A stretch of DNA of 64,000 nucleotides from Xanthobacteraceae bacterium (GCA_029239875.1 JARBUD010000003.1:62001-126000); one strand, 5' to 3'. Counted from the stretch's first letter, positions 26,606-35,841 are shown. The notes: generated from the letters alone by a model not told the origin. Numbers and translations are program-made.

Positions 26606-27340
26606 CTATCGAGGCCTCCAGGCTCCGTCCGACTCCATGTCCTTGATCAGCGACAGGTAACGCTCGACGGCCTTGTGGAACTTGGCTTGCCAGATACTCT
26701 GCGCTTCCTCACGATTACCGTCGCGGATCGCCTCATAAAGCTTGACGACGTATTTTTCCGAGTCGCCTTTGCGATCGGTGTAGACGACGGAAAGCAGATT
26801 ATTGAAACGCCTGACGTCCCCCGTGAGCTCGGAGAAGTATCGCATCGTGCGCTGAAGCCCGGTGGCGTCGATGATCGCCTGCTGGAACTCGAAGTCGTTC
26901 ATCAGCGTATGCGACTGATCCTCCAGCGCCGCGTACTTCGTCGAGTTCTGAGCGAGCTTCTCAAGCCGCTTCAGCACGCTCGGCGACACCCTGCCGGGCT
27001 CCGACAGCAGATGGTCGAGAGCAATTCTGCCGAGCGCCATCCGGATGTTGTAGACGTCGATGACGCTGTGCGGGTCCACCGCGCTGACCGATGCACCCTT
27101 GTTGCGCTGGATCTCGACGAGTCCTTCGCGGGCCAGAAGCCGCAATGCCTCGCGCACGGGATGCCGCGAGACATTCAGCATGTCGGTCAGTTGCTGCTCC
27201 ACCAGCCGGTCACCCGGCTTGAAGTGCCCGGCGACGATGGCGTTGCGGATCTGCTCCGCAGCGAACTGCGTGCTTTCCAGCTGTGTCATTGGAGTCAGAA
27301 TGGCGCTGGTCGCGCTTGCATGTCGCATCGAGAACCCCAT
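26606..27340 (-). CDS. GntR-family regulator, FCD (FadR-like) subfamily
   Basis: A 244-aa regulator. The winged HTH is at about residues 22-90 (AEQIRNAIVAGHFKPGDRL, then VSRHPVREALRLLAREGL). The C-terminal all-helical FCD ligand domain has the metal-site Asp/His pattern expected from DVYNIRMALG onward. The start at 27340 has no strong ribosome site; Met at 27328 is an alternative. It is the last gene in the minus-strand catabolic run starting at 35569. A GATTAT-type element 43 bases upstream suggests autoregulation. Confidence 0.86.
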   Translation of the reverse strand: MGFSMRHASATSAILTPMTQLESTQFAAEQIRNAIVAGHFKPGDRLVEQQLTDMLNVSRHPVREALRLLAREGLVEIQRNKGASVSAVDPHSVIDVYNIRMALGRIALDHLLSEPGRVSPSVLKRLEKLAQNSTKYAALEDQSHTLMNDFEFQQAIIDATGLQRTMRYFSELTGDVRRFNNLLSVVYTDRKGDSEKYVVKLYEAIRDGNREEAQSIWQAKFHKAVERYLSLIKDMESDGAWRPR

Positions 27341-27382
27341 AGGCGACCGCTGGAGATCGGCTGCGCGGCCATCGAAGATGTA

Positions 27383-27397
27383 GATTATATACGAATC
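27383..27397. promoter_or_regulatory. candidate GntR operator upstream of its own gene
   Basis: GATTATATACGAATC resembles the GATTATCTACAATC elements at 35602 and 35846, with one substitution and one inserted base. It lies 43 bases upstream of the GntR start. Confidence 0.45.
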
Positions 27398-27478
27398 CGA
27401 TCACTCGATGAGAAGCCCGCCACGAGGAGATCCACGCGGAATAAGCTCAAAAACGAAATCCGTCCGTCACGCTCGGCG

Positions 27479-28555
27479 TCACCTGGCTGGCCGCGCTGCA
27501 TCCTGCGTCACGTAGTTGCGTTGCAGGGCCCAGTCCGCATCACCGAACCGATCCCGTGCAAAGTTGAATTGATGCCAATACGGATAGATCGAAGGAATGG
27601 CGCTCACATCGTCGAGCCGCTTCGTTTCCTCCGGCGTCAATTCCAGTTCGGCCGCGGCGATATTGTCCTGGAAATGCGCTTCCGTGAGGCCGCCGACGAC
27701 CAGCGACGTGATCGCCGGGCGATCCAGCAGCCATGCGAGGGCGACCTGCGCGGCGGTGAGGCCGTGGGCATCGGCGATCGCCACGAGTTCGTCGACGATG
27801 CGCCAGAGCCGCTCCACATCGCGTATGGGAGGCTCGGTCCAGCCCTTCGCCTGCCTCGATCCGGGCGGCGTCGGCTGGCCGCGGCGATGCGCACCCGTCA
27901 GGAGACCGCCGGCGAGCGGGCTCCAGACGAGCACCCCAAGGCCCTGGTCCACCGAAATCGGCAGCAGTTCATATTCGGCTTCGCGCGCTTCCAGCGTGTA
28001 ATGTATCTGCTGCGTGACGAAGCGCTGATACCCATGGCTGTCGCTCGTGCCGAGCGCCTTCATGAGCTGCCAGCCGGCATAGTTCGAGCAACCGATATAG
28101 CGGATCTTGCCGGCGGTCACGAGAGTGTCCAGCGCGTGCAGCATTTCCTGCAGCGGTGTCAGCCCATCCCATTCATGCATGTAGTATATGTCGATGACGT
28201 CCGTCTTGAGACGTTTCAGGCTCTTCTCGCACTCCCGGATCAGGTGGTAGCGCGAGACGCCTTCATCATTGGGGCCGCTTCCGATACGCATCCGCGCCTT
28301 CGAGGAGATCAGCACATCCTGACGACGGCTGCCGAGCGCTTCGGCAAGGATTTCCTCGGAGCGTCCGGTGGAATACATGTTCGACGTGTCGAACACGTTG
28401 ACGCCGGCATCAAGGCAAAGTCCGACGAGCCTGCGCGCCTCGTCCACGCCGTGGCTGCCCGCGGCGGAGAACATGCCCTCCCCGCCGAATGTGAAGGTGC
28501 CCATGCTCAACACGGATACCTTGAGGCCGGTTCTGCCCAGAGTGCGATACTTCAT
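27479..28555 (-). CDS. aldo/keto reductase
   Basis: A 358-aa TIM-barrel NADPH oxidoreductase. The catalytic tetrad is present: Asp and Tyr in FDTSNMYSTG, Lys in LISSKARM, His in YYMHEWDG. The cofactor-binding region near the C-terminus is normal in length. It probably reduces or oxidises a sugar-like or small carbonyl intermediate. It lies between the GntR gene and the SMP-30 gene in the same orientation. Confidence 0.88.
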   Translation of the reverse strand: MKYRTLGRTGLKVSVLSMGTFTFGGEGMFSAAGSHGVDEARRLVGLCLDAGVNVFDTSNMYSTGRSEEILAEALGSRRQDVLISSKARMRIGSGPNDEGVSRYHLIRECEKSLKRLKTDVIDIYYMHEWDGLTPLQEMLHALDTLVTAGKIRYIGCSNYAGWQLMKALGTSDSHGYQRFVTQQIHYTLEAREAEYELLPISVDQGLGVLVWSPLAGGLLTGAHRRGQPTPPGSRQAKGWTEPPIRDVERLWRIVDELVAIADAHGLTAAQVALAWLLDRPAITSLVVGGLTEAHFQDNIAAAELELTPEETKRLDDVSAIPSIYPYWHQFNFARDRFGDADWALQRNYVTQDAARPAR

Positions 28556-28591
28556 GATCCAAACTCTCTTCTCGCGTGGCGAGCGGGAACC

Positions 28592-29506
28592 TTACTTCGC
28601 GCCGGCGGCGCGCGTGTTCAGGTAGACGGCGTAAAGGCTGCTGCTGGCCGTAATGAAAAGGCGATTGAACTTCGGGCCGCCGAAGGTGATGTTCGCAACC
28701 GGCTCCGGGATCAGGATCTTCCCGAGTAGATCGCCTGTACTGGCATAGCAATGGACGCCATCGCCCGCGGACACCCAGATGTTCCCGTCGATGTCGAGCC
28801 GGATGCCGTCGGGGATGCCCGGATCGATATCCGCCAGTACCCCCTGGGACGTCAGCCTTCCTCCCGCACCGACCGAGAATTTCCGGATATGATGCGGCTT
28901 GTCCCGGCCATGGGAGCGCCCGCTGTCGGCGACATAGAGCGTCGTCTCGTCGGCCGAGAAGGCGAGCCCGTTCGGCATGTCGAAGTCGTCCGCGACCACG
29001 GAGAGTTCGCCGTTCAGCGGATCAAGGCGGTAGACGTTCCGCGCGCCGATCTCGCTTTCGGCCTTGTGCCCTTCATAGTCCGTGAGGATGCCGTATAGCG
29101 GATCCGTGAACCACACGGCTCCGTCGGAACTCACCACGACGTCGTTGGGGGAGTTCAGACGTTTGCCCCGATAATTGTCCGCCAGAACCGTTATGCTGCC
29201 GTCATATTCGGTCCGGGTGACGCGCCGGGTTCCGTGCTCGCACGTGATGAGGCGACCTTCACGGTCGCGGGTGTTTCCATTCGAGAAATTGGATGGATAC
29301 CGGAAGATGTCGACGTGGCCGCTCTGCTCGTCCCACTTCAGCATCCGGTTGTTTGGTATGTCGCTGAAGACCAGAAAGCGTCCGTCGGCGAAATAGACCG
29401 GCCCTTCGGCCCAGCGCGTGCCGCTGTACAGGTGCTCAAGCTGACATACCGGAATGATGAATGTGCTGAAGCGCGGGTCCAGCGCTTCGAAATAAGAAGT
29501 GCTCAC
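28592..29506 (-). CDS. SMP-30/gluconolactonase-family hydrolase
   Basis: A 304-aa six-bladed beta-propeller of the gluconolactonase/regucalcin family. Metal-binding features include EGPVYFADGRFLVFSDIP, the Asn in LNSPNDVVVSSDG and Asp in LYVADSGRSHG. It would open a lactone. The start is a GTG at 29506 with GGGAGG 8 bases upstream. No signal peptide is seen, so it acts in the cytoplasm. It lies with reductases and a flavin monooxygenase, fitting lactone opening after an oxidation step. Confidence 0.86.
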   Translation of the reverse strand: MSTSYFEALDPRFSTFIIPVCQLEHLYSGTRWAEGPVYFADGRFLVFSDIPNNRMLKWDEQSGHVDIFRYPSNFSNGNTRDREGRLITCEHGTRRVTRTEYDGSITVLADNYRGKRLNSPNDVVVSSDGAVWFTDPLYGILTDYEGHKAESEIGARNVYRLDPLNGELSVVADDFDMPNGLAFSADETTLYVADSGRSHGRDKPHHIRKFSVGAGGRLTSQGVLADIDPGIPDGIRLDIDGNIWVSAGDGVHCYASTGDLLGKILIPEPVANITFGGPKFNRLFITASSSLYAVYLNTRAAGAK

Positions 29507-29658
29507 GGTGGAATCCTCCCATGCGGCCGGTCGGCCTCTCCTCCGCCGGCGCGTCTTTTGACTTTCAAGCCGTCTGGCCTCCAGGGCGGAGCGATGGGGA
29601 GAGCTCGGGCAATGCGCACCGGCGCTTCACGCGCCGATGCGTCCGTCGTCCTTTCCGA

Positions 29659-30078
29659 TCAGAGCGAGATCGACAGGTTCTTCACGGCGAGGGTTCCCGC
29701 GCCGCGATAGGCGGTGACTTCGATTTCGAAGAGATATTCAGGCCCGCCAAGCGGGCCGCAACTGACGCAACTCGCGGGATCGACGCCGCGGAACACTTCG
29801 CCCATATAGGCCATGACGTCCGGGACGTCCTCCTGGCGGGTAATGAAAAGCCGACGGCGGACGACATCGGCGAGGCTGCAGCCGACGGCAGCCAGTGCGC
29901 CCTCGACGTTCTTTATCGCGTTCCTCGCCTGCTCCAGCGTGGTGCCTGGCATGACTCGCGTCGTGAAGTCCCGACCGGACGTAAGGGACACGAATACCCA
30001 ATTGTCCAGCGCGACGATCCGCGAGTAGCTTTCCTTGTGCTCGAGGATGCTGCCCGACTTGAGCTTTACGATTTCCAT
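29659..30078 (-). CDS. RidA/YjgF-family enamine/imine deaminase
   Basis: A 139-aa trimeric RidA-fold protein. The N-terminal strand region contains RIVALDNWVFVSLTSGRDF. The usual arginine is present near RRRLFITRQEDVPDV, and the C-terminal strand reads FEIEVTAYRG. Such proteins hydrolyse reactive enamines or imines or serve in ring-opening pathways such as Rut. It starts 24 bases after the SDR stop, so it is part of the operon. RutC-like chemistry is possible but not proved. Confidence 0.82.
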   Translation of the reverse strand: MEIVKLKSGSILEHKESYSRIVALDNWVFVSLTSGRDFTTRVMPGTTLEQARNAIKNVEGALAAVGCSLADVVRRRLFITRQEDVPDVMAYMGEVFRGVDPASCVSCGPLGGPEYLFEIEVTAYRGAGTLAVKNLSISL

Positions 30079-30102
30079 TTTTCTTCCGATGCGGTTCTGG
30101 AT

Positions 30103-30864
30103 TCAGATGTAGACGCCGCCGTCGATCGAGACGGTCTGGCCGGTGATCATGCTTCCGGCGAAACCGAGGAAGATCATGAGTTCGGCCACATCCTTCGTGG
30201 TGCAGACACGCTTCAGCGGCGTATTGGCGAGAACCGCGTTATGGCGCTCCTCGGACCATTCCATGATCCAGGAACTGTCGACGACGCCGGGAGCAACCGC
30301 ATTGACCCGCACCTCCGGCGCCAGGGCGTGGGCGAGGTTCTTGGTCAGGTTGATGACGCCAGCCTTCGAGGCGCTGTAGGCCGGAGTGCTGGCGATCGCG
30401 CCAAAACCGGCGATCGACGCCGTGTTCACGATCGCCCCCTTCGAGGCCTTCAGCGCCGGCGCCGCTGCCTTGGCGCACCTGAACACGCCCATGAGGTTCA
30501 CGTTCAGCAGGTTCGCCCACAGCTCTTCGGTGATCTGGTCGAGATCGGAAATCGGCACCGGTGTGCTGCGGCCGGGCGTGCCGGCATTGTTGATCAGAAG
30601 ATCGAGATGACCGAGGTCGTCGATCGCCTTCAGGACCATCCGCGCGGCATCGTCGGCATTGCCGACGTCGCCGGGAGCACCGATGACGTCGAGCCCCTCC
30701 TTCCTGAACTCGGCGAGGGCGGCCTCGCCGCGGGTGTCCGACGGCAGATAGTTGATGGCCACCTTCGCGCCGCCCTCGGCCATGATGCGCGCAGCTTCGA
30801 GGCCGATGCCGGAACCACCTCCGGTGACGAGCGCCGTCTTTCCCGTGAGATTATACGAGATCAT
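30103..30864 (-). CDS. short-chain dehydrogenase/reductase
   Basis: A 253-aa Rossmann enzyme. The cofactor turn is TGGGSGIGLEAA, the adenine loop NNAGTPG, the catalytic Ser NTASIAG and the Tyr/Lys motif YSASKAG, with a standard C-terminus at SIDGGVYI. The start at 30864 has AAAGGT upstream. It is probably NAD(P)-dependent and acts on a hydroxyl of the imported compound. It sits directly after the importer ATPase gene on the same strand. Confidence 0.88.
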   Translation of the reverse strand: MISYNLTGKTALVTGGGSGIGLEAARIMAEGGAKVAINYLPSDTRGEAALAEFRKEGLDVIGAPGDVGNADDAARMVLKAIDDLGHLDLLINNAGTPGRSTPVPISDLDQITEELWANLLNVNLMGVFRCAKAAAPALKASKGAIVNTASIAGFGAIASTPAYSASKAGVINLTKNLAHALAPEVRVNAVAPGVVDSSWIMEWSEERHNAVLANTPLKRVCTTKDVAELMIFLGFAGSMITGQTVSIDGGVYI

Positions 30865-30916
30865 CTTCTTACCTTTGATGTGCAGTGTCGAAAGGATATC
30901 GATCAGGCGACCGAAC

Positions 30917-31660
30917 TCAGGCGACTTCCAATGGCCTGCGCTTCTCGCGGCGGAGGAACTTCTGCGTCTGCTCCTTCTGCGGATTGTCGATGACTTCCTC
31001 CGCCGTCCCGATCTCGCAAACCTCGCCCTGGTGCAGGAACGCCACGCGGTCAGCGGACTCGCGGGCAAAGTTGATGTCGTGCGTGACGACGACCATCGTC
31101 ATGCCCTCGCTCTTGAGCAGACGCATGGTCTCGAGCACTTCGCCGACCAGTTCGGGATCGAGGGCGGACGTGACCTCGTCGAACAGCATGTAGCTCGGCT
31201 CCATGGCGAGCGCGCGCGCGATGGCGAGGCGCTGCTGCTGACCGCCCGACATCTGCGAGGGAAGGCTGTCCGCCTTGTTCCCGAGGCCGACATGGTCGAG
31301 GTGCTTCTGCGCCAGGGCACGCGCCTCCTTGCGGCTTCGCTTGGCGACGACGCGAGGCGCAAGGGCGACGTTCTCCAGCGCAGTCAGGTGCGGAAACGCG
31401 TTGTACTGCTGGAAAACGATGCCCAGCTTGCGGCGGAGCATGTTGATGTTGGTCTTCGGATCATGAACGCTGATCCCATCGACGACGATCTCGCCGCCCT
31501 GTATCGGCTCGAGCCCGTTGATGCATTGAAGAAGAGTCGACTTGCCCGAACCGCTCGCGCCGATCAGACAAAGGAGCTCTCCTTTGTTAACGTCGAGATT
31601 GATGCCTTTCAGTACCGCCAGTATCCCGAAGGTCTTTCGTACGTCCCTGATTTCAATCAT
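30917..31660 (-). CDS. polar amino acid ABC transporter ATP-binding protein
   Basis: A 247-aa ATPase of the GlnQ/HisP class. It has Walker A GASGSGKS, Q-loop FQQYNAFPHLTA, signature MSGGQQQRLAIARA and Walker B MLFDEVTSALDPE. Its start overlaps the stop of the second permease by 4 bases. It energises the importer made with the next two permeases and the binding protein at 33034. Confidence 0.9.
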   Translation of the reverse strand: MIEIRDVRKTFGILAVLKGINLDVNKGELLCLIGASGSGKSTLLQCINGLEPIQGGEIVVDGISVHDPKTNINMLRRKLGIVFQQYNAFPHLTALENVALAPRVVAKRSRKEARALAQKHLDHVGLGNKADSLPSQMSGGQQQRLAIARALAMEPSYMLFDEVTSALDPELVGEVLETMRLLKSEGMTMVVVTHDINFARESADRVAFLHQGEVCEIGTAEEVIDNPQKEQTQKFLRREKRRPLEVA

Positions 31661-32313
31661 ACGACGATCTTCCTCTCCAGGCGGCGGCTGTACCGGGAAA
31701 CCGGATAGCAGATGATGAAATAGAAGAGCCCTGCCCCTATCAGCAGCAGCCAGGTCTCGTGCGTCCTCGTGATGAGGATCTGGGTGGCACGCATATATTC
31801 GACGTAGCCCACCACGCCGGCCAGGGCGCTGTCCTTGATCAGGCTGAGCACGAGGCCGATCCACGGTGTCAGCGCCGTCCTGAAGGCCAGCGGCATCGAT
31901 ATGTGCACCAGTTCCTGGAAGCCGTTCATGCCGAGCGAGCGGGCACTCTTGCGGTATTGAACCGGGACAGAGAGAAGGCCTGCCCGGACCACCTCGGCGG
32001 TCACCGCCGCCATCCAGGCACTCAGCGCGACGGTGCCGAACCAGAAGGGCGAAGCCCCCAAGCCCAGGATCGACAGGAAGCTGTTGGCAAGGATCAGCTG
32101 GATGATCATCGGCACGCTGCGCAGGATGTCGATGAACGGCGAGGTGGCGATCCTCATGGTCACGGACACGGTCCGCACCCAGCCAAGAACGATCCCGGCA
32201 AGCGTGCCGATAATGGTGGCGGTGACGGCCAGCCGGACGGTGTTGACCAGCCCCTGAGCCAGGAAATAGGCGTCGGACCAGGCGAGACCTTGATTTGCGA
32301 ACTGAAATTGCAC
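31657..32313 (-). CDS. amino acid ABC transporter permease
   Basis: A 218-aa permease of the HisMQ class with about five hydrophobic segments and the EAA loop KSARSLGMNGFQELVHISMP. The GTG at 32313 follows CAGGAG at 6 bases and begins 2 bases after the stop of the other permease. The longer in-frame reading to 32982 covers that permease gene and is rejected. Confidence 0.87.
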   Translation of the reverse strand: MQFQFANQGLAWSDAYFLAQGLVNTVRLAVTATIIGTLAGIVLGWVRTVSVTMRIATSPFIDILRSVPMIIQLILANSFLSILGLGASPFWFGTVALSAWMAAVTAEVVRAGLLSVPVQYRKSARSLGMNGFQELVHISMPLAFRTALTPWIGLVLSLIKDSALAGVVGYVEYMRATQILITRTHETWLLLIGAGLFYFIICYPVSRYSRRLERKIVV

Positions 32314-32315
32314 GC

Positions 32316-32978
32316 TTAGCTCCTGTAGACGAGCCGGAACGCCAGCTGAGCCGAGAGCTGCAGCGCTTTCGCGATGAGGTAATAAATCAGCGCGGTAACG
32401 AGGAAGAACTCGAACGTCCGGAAAGACGTCGATTGCGCGTACTGCGTCGCCCCCGAGAGTTCCGGCAATCCGACCAGCATGCCGAGCGAGGTATTCAGCA
32501 TTCCCCAGATGCCCTGCGTGACATAGGCAAGGAAGATCACCTTGAACATCTGCGGAAAGATCACGTGGATGAAGCTCTGCGCTCCCGTCATGCCAAGTGA
32601 GCGCGCGGCCGGCAGTTGCTGTCGCGGAATGGCCGACAGGCCGCCCCTGAAAATCTCCGTCATGTATCCCGCGTTGTTGAAGGAGACGGAGATGAGGACG
32701 GCCGCGTAGCTGGAGATGTTGATGTGGAAGGCACCCAGCCCGAAGTAGAAGACGTAGAGCTGAAACACGGCAGGCGTGTTGCGCGACAGCTCGACCCAGC
32801 ATGTCGAAAAGCGATAGGCCCATCCCTCCCCGTGCTGACGCGCGACGGCCATGGGCATCGCGATCAGCGTGCCGATGATGAAGGCGAGAAGGGTGATCTG
32901 GACCGTCACCCAGGCTCCGGCCAGCAGAAGGGGAAGCGAATCCCAGACGATGGACCAGTAGAACTGATAGCCGTTCAT
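32316..32978 (-). CDS. amino acid ABC transporter permease
   Basis: A 220-aa HisMQ-class permease with about five membrane segments and the EAA loop AARSLGMTGAQSFIHVIFP. It pairs with the following permease. It lies 55 bases after the binding-protein gene, with only a weak ribosome site. Confidence 0.88.
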   Translation of the reverse strand: MNGYQFYWSIVWDSLPLLLAGAWVTVQITLLAFIIGTLIAMPMAVARQHGEGWAYRFSTCWVELSRNTPAVFQLYVFYFGLGAFHINISSYAAVLISVSFNNAGYMTEIFRGGLSAIPRQQLPAARSLGMTGAQSFIHVIFPQMFKVIFLAYVTQGIWGMLNTSLGMLVGLPELSGATQYAQSTSFRTFEFFLVTALIYYLIAKALQLSAQLAFRLVYRS

Positions 32979-33033
32979 GCAATCATCCCATGGAGATGCC
33001 GGCGGGTTTTTCCCGCCGGCATGGGCCCTGTGG

Positions 33034-33858
33034 CTAGAAGTTGATGCCTTCGGCCGTCAGCGGCGGCAGCGGGCCATCGCCGTAGTACTTGTGGTACACC
33101 TCGGCCCAGCGGCCGTTCGCAATCTGGTTGAAGATGAACAGCCTCGCCCAGTTCAGAAACTGCTGGTCGTCGCGGCGCACCGCGATCGAGCCGAAATCGG
33201 CAAGCGGCGCCACGCCCGCCGCGACGAACTCCGGAAACTGGCCGCTCTGCGAGAGGGCGTGGAACACGCCGGTGCTCATCACCAGCGCGTCCACCTTGCC
33301 TTGCTGCAGAGCAAGGTAGGATTCCGCATCGCTGGCATATCCGGTGTAGGTCGCGCCGGAACTCTGCCAGCCCTTGGCGAACTCCTCCTTGAACAGTTGC
33401 TCGGGTGTGGTGCCCACGACGCCGCCGAGCTTCTTGGACTTCAGGTCCGAGTACTGGGTGATCCCGGTGTCCTTCCGGGTCACCACGGTCATGATGTTGT
33501 TGGTATATGGCTGGGTGAAGGCCACCGTCAGCGCCCGCGCCGGGGTAGGAGTGGTCGACGAGATCAGCACGTCGATGCGGTTCGAAACCAGCGCCGGGAT
33601 GCGATCCGGCGATGGCGTCTCCACGATCACAGGCTCGGCGCCGAGCGCCTTCGCCATGTCCTTGCAGTAGGTGACGTCGTAGCCGTCGGGCTCATTCTTG
33701 GAGTCGCGATACCCGGCAGGTGGCGCATCCAACATGACGCCGCAGCGCAGCTTCTTGGACTGCACGATCTTGTCCAACGCGGACTGCGCGCTCGCCGGGC
33801 CCGCAAGTGCGAATGCGAGCACGGTCGTTGCGGTCAGTGCATAAGCAAGTGTCTTCAT
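33034..33858 (-). CDS. amino acid ABC transporter substrate-binding protein (family 3)
   Basis: A 274-aa periplasmic binding protein. The signal peptide ends at GPASAQ. The family 3 fold shows LRCGVMLDAPPAG at the start, GYDVTYCKDMAKALG, and the arginine-containing ISSTTPTPARALTVAFTQPY that usually holds the ligand amino group and carboxylate. GAGGGGA precedes the ATG. The ligand is probably a zwitterionic amino-acid-like compound that the enzymes of this module degrade. Confidence 0.88.
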   Translation of the reverse strand: MKTLAYALTATTVLAFALAGPASAQSALDKIVQSKKLRCGVMLDAPPAGYRDSKNEPDGYDVTYCKDMAKALGAEPVIVETPSPDRIPALVSNRIDVLISSTTPTPARALTVAFTQPYTNNIMTVVTRKDTGITQYSDLKSKKLGGVVGTTPEQLFKEEFAKGWQSSGATYTGYASDAESYLALQQGKVDALVMSTGVFHALSQSGQFPEFVAAGVAPLADFGSIAVRRDDQQFLNWARLFIFNQIANGRWAEVYHKYYGDGPLPPLTAEGINF

Positions 33859-33919
33859 ACAGAATTCCCCTCTTTTGGGATTTGTTTGAGTATTGCAGAG
33901 TGCACGCTGCGCCGTGTGC

Positions 33920-35011
33920 TCAGCCTGCCTTCTTCACTGTCTCGCTTCCGATACCGATGTCGGAAAGCGGGCCCAGCTCCTTTTCGATCAGCGGCACGAC
34001 GTCCTTCTTGAAGCGCACGATGGACTTGTGCGCCCGCTCGAGGGACATGCAGCCGAACGAGAAATTGCAGGTGTAGTTGCTGGGATTCAGCCGCCTGATG
34101 TCGGCGATCATCTTCTCGGCGACGGTGTAGGGGTCGCCAACGACGGTCTTGTCGGCGTATTCGTCCAGCGTATACTCGCCGTCATAGGCCTCGTTCTTGA
34201 TGAAGCCGCTTTCATCGAGCGGAAGCTCGGCGTGACGCAGATGGTGCGCCATGCGCCCGACATAGCGTGCGCGCTCGGCCGCCTCCAAGGCCTCGGCCCG
34301 GCTGTCGGTGATGCAGACATACTGCATGATGGCCAGCGGCTTGGTCGACGGCTGCTCGCCAATCGACGTCCAGGCATCGTTCAGGCCATCGACCATCTTG
34401 TAGAGGACGGGCGAGCCAAGCGTGCTCGCGGCAAGGAACGGCGTCGCCTTCCACTTCTTGAACCGATCGAGCAGCCTGGGATGCGACGAGGTCACGAAGA
34501 TCGGCGGCAAAGGCTTCTGCTGCGTGCGTATGGCGAAGTGCGTCTTCGGGAGGGAGACGTACTTCCCGTTGTACTCGACCTCGCCATCGACAAGCGCGCG
34601 CTCGATCACATCCCAGTATTCGAGGAAAACGTCCACGCGGTCATCCAGCACGACCTTGTAGCGGTCGAACTCGTACTGCTGATACCCGGTGCCCATGCCG
34701 ATGACGAGGCGGCCGTCCGTCTGCGTATCGGCGACGGCGATTTCCTGCGCCACGCGAAGCGGATTGTAGAGCGGCAGCACGATAACGCCCGGCCCGAGCT
34801 TGATCCTCTTCGTCCAGCCGGCCGCATAGGAGCACATCATCAGAGGCGACGGCGAGCTGGAGTAGTTCGCGAAATGATGCTCGGCAAACCACGCGATATC
34901 GAATCCCAATTCTTCGGCGGTCTCGACCATCTTGCGCGTATCGCGCATCACCCCGCGGGACCCGTCCGGGTGATCACGGAGGGTCATGAGGTTGAACAGA
35001 CCGAGTTGCAT
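33920..35011 (-). CDS. LLM-class (luciferase-like) flavin-dependent monooxygenase
   Basis: A 363-aa TIM-barrel enzyme of the bacterial luciferase-like family. Seen are TAEELGFDIAWFAEHHF near residue 32, the FMN-region KLGPGVIVLPLYNPLRVAQE, DGRLVIGMGTGYQ, and PPIFVTSSHP. It uses reduced FMN from a partner reductase, here the next gene. The ATG at 35011 follows AGGAGA; the TTG before it is not needed. It could oxygenate a C-N or C-S bond or insert oxygen. It does not match RutA, NtaA or SsuD features closely enough to name. Confidence 0.87.
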   Translation of the reverse strand: MQLGLFNLMTLRDHPDGSRGVMRDTRKMVETAEELGFDIAWFAEHHFANYSSSPSPLMMCSYAAGWTKRIKLGPGVIVLPLYNPLRVAQEIAVADTQTDGRLVIGMGTGYQQYEFDRYKVVLDDRVDVFLEYWDVIERALVDGEVEYNGKYVSLPKTHFAIRTQQKPLPPIFVTSSHPRLLDRFKKWKATPFLAASTLGSPVLYKMVDGLNDAWTSIGEQPSTKPLAIMQYVCITDSRAEALEAAERARYVGRMAHHLRHAELPLDESGFIKNEAYDGEYTLDEYADKTVVGDPYTVAEKMIADIRRLNPSNYTCNFSFGCMSLERAHKSIVRFKKDVVPLIEKELGPLSDIGIGSETVKKAG

Positions 35012-35059
35012 CAAGTTCTCCTAAGTCATGCGCGGTGGCTGGGGAATGCCGCGACTTGC

Positions 35060-35569
35060 TTAACCAGCCTTCTGAAGGGCCAGCGGCGCAGCGACCGCAT
35101 ATGAGCCGTTCTGATAGATGAGCGGGGCGATATCGGGAGCGAAGTGGGCCGCTGTGACGCCGCCGATGATGATGTCGTGCGTCGCGTATGAGATGGCCTG
35201 ATCGATTTCGCAGAAGAGCGAGGCCTGAGCGTCCGGAAGGTAGGGAATGCCGTCCATTTCCGCCCACTTCCCGACGTCGAAACGCTCCTTCGGCGGCAGG
35301 CCGCCACTGAATGAATTCGAAACATCGGCCTGGGAGGCACGCAGGACGTTGATGCAATAGCGACCCACATCTTTCAAAGGAGCGCTGATCGACGTGGTTT
35401 TGTTCACACAGGCCAGAATCGAGATGGGTGAAAAGCTCAGCGGCGTGACGGAAGTCACAGTAATTCCGTACCGCTCACCGCCCCGTTTGCAGGAAATTAC
35501 GCAGACCGTCGACGCCAGCCGACGCATAGACTGCCGGAAGTGCTCCGTCCGCTGATCCTGGCCAAGCAT
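35060..35569 (-). CDS. flavin reductase (HpaC-like)
   Basis: A 169-aa FMN-binding split-barrel reductase. Visible are FRQSMRRLASTVCVISCKR and GITVTSVTPLSFSP, the usual flavin-binding strand and Ser/Thr turn, and a C-terminal region with VTAAHF. It supplies reduced flavin to the adjacent LLM monooxygenase. It is the first large gene of the minus-strand run, with the GATTATCTACAATC element 32 bases upstream. Confidence 0.87.
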   Translation of the reverse strand: MLGQDQRTEHFRQSMRRLASTVCVISCKRGGERYGITVTSVTPLSFSPISILACVNKTTSISAPLKDVGRYCINVLRASQADVSNSFSGGLPPKERFDVGKWAEMDGIPYLPDAQASLFCEIDQAISYATHDIIIGGVTAAHFAPDIAPLIYQNGSYAVAAPLALQKAG

Positions 35570-35601
35570 TTCAGGTTTCCTCTGGTTGCCGCTAGATTGA
35601 C

Positions 35602-35615
35602 GATTATCTACAATC
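35602..35615. promoter_or_regulatory. candidate GntR operator, left copy
   Basis: GATTATCTACAATC is exactly the reverse complement of the element at 35846-35859. It lies 32 bases upstream of the flavin reductase start, a good place for repression. Confidence 0.6.
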
Positions 35616-35658
35616 TGTCAACGCGATTTTGTGCATTCTGCACCGGGCGCCGGCGGCG

Positions 35659-35841
35659 CTACTCGTCGTCGTGCAGGCGCGGATGGCCGGGCAGATGGAA
35701 GTGCCGGGCGAGGTCGGCCACTTGCGAGGGGGACAGGCGCCGCGGGTTCAGGTTGCGAGGAAGCAAGTAGAGCTCGACGGCCTCTTCCGGCGCCCCTTTC
35801 GTCAGCTTGTCGCTGGAACTCGTCACCACTCGCAGCTCCAT
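35659..35841 (-). CDS. small protein of 60 aa, unknown
   Basis: I do not recognise this protein. The reading frame from the ATG at 35841 to a TAG has strongly GC-biased third codon positions, as real genes here do. The composition is hydrophilic, with the stretch NPRRLSPSQVADLARHFHL predicted helical. It lies between the two mirrored GATTATCTACAATC elements; the right one ends 4 bases from its ATG. No Shine-Dalgarno is seen, so translation might be leaderless, or it may be a gene remnant. It is upstream of the flavin reductase on the same strand. Confidence 0.4.
   Translation of the reverse strand: MELRVVTSSSDKLTKGAPEEAVELYLLPRNLNPRRLSPSQVADLARHFHLPGHPRLHDDE

Noticed and set aside
24196-28729. 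Long plus-strand open frames opposite dctP, aldehyde dehydrogenase and the aldo/keto reductase
   Set aside because: They cover recognisable minus-strand enzymes with intact motifs, and their Arg/His/Asp-rich translations match no family.
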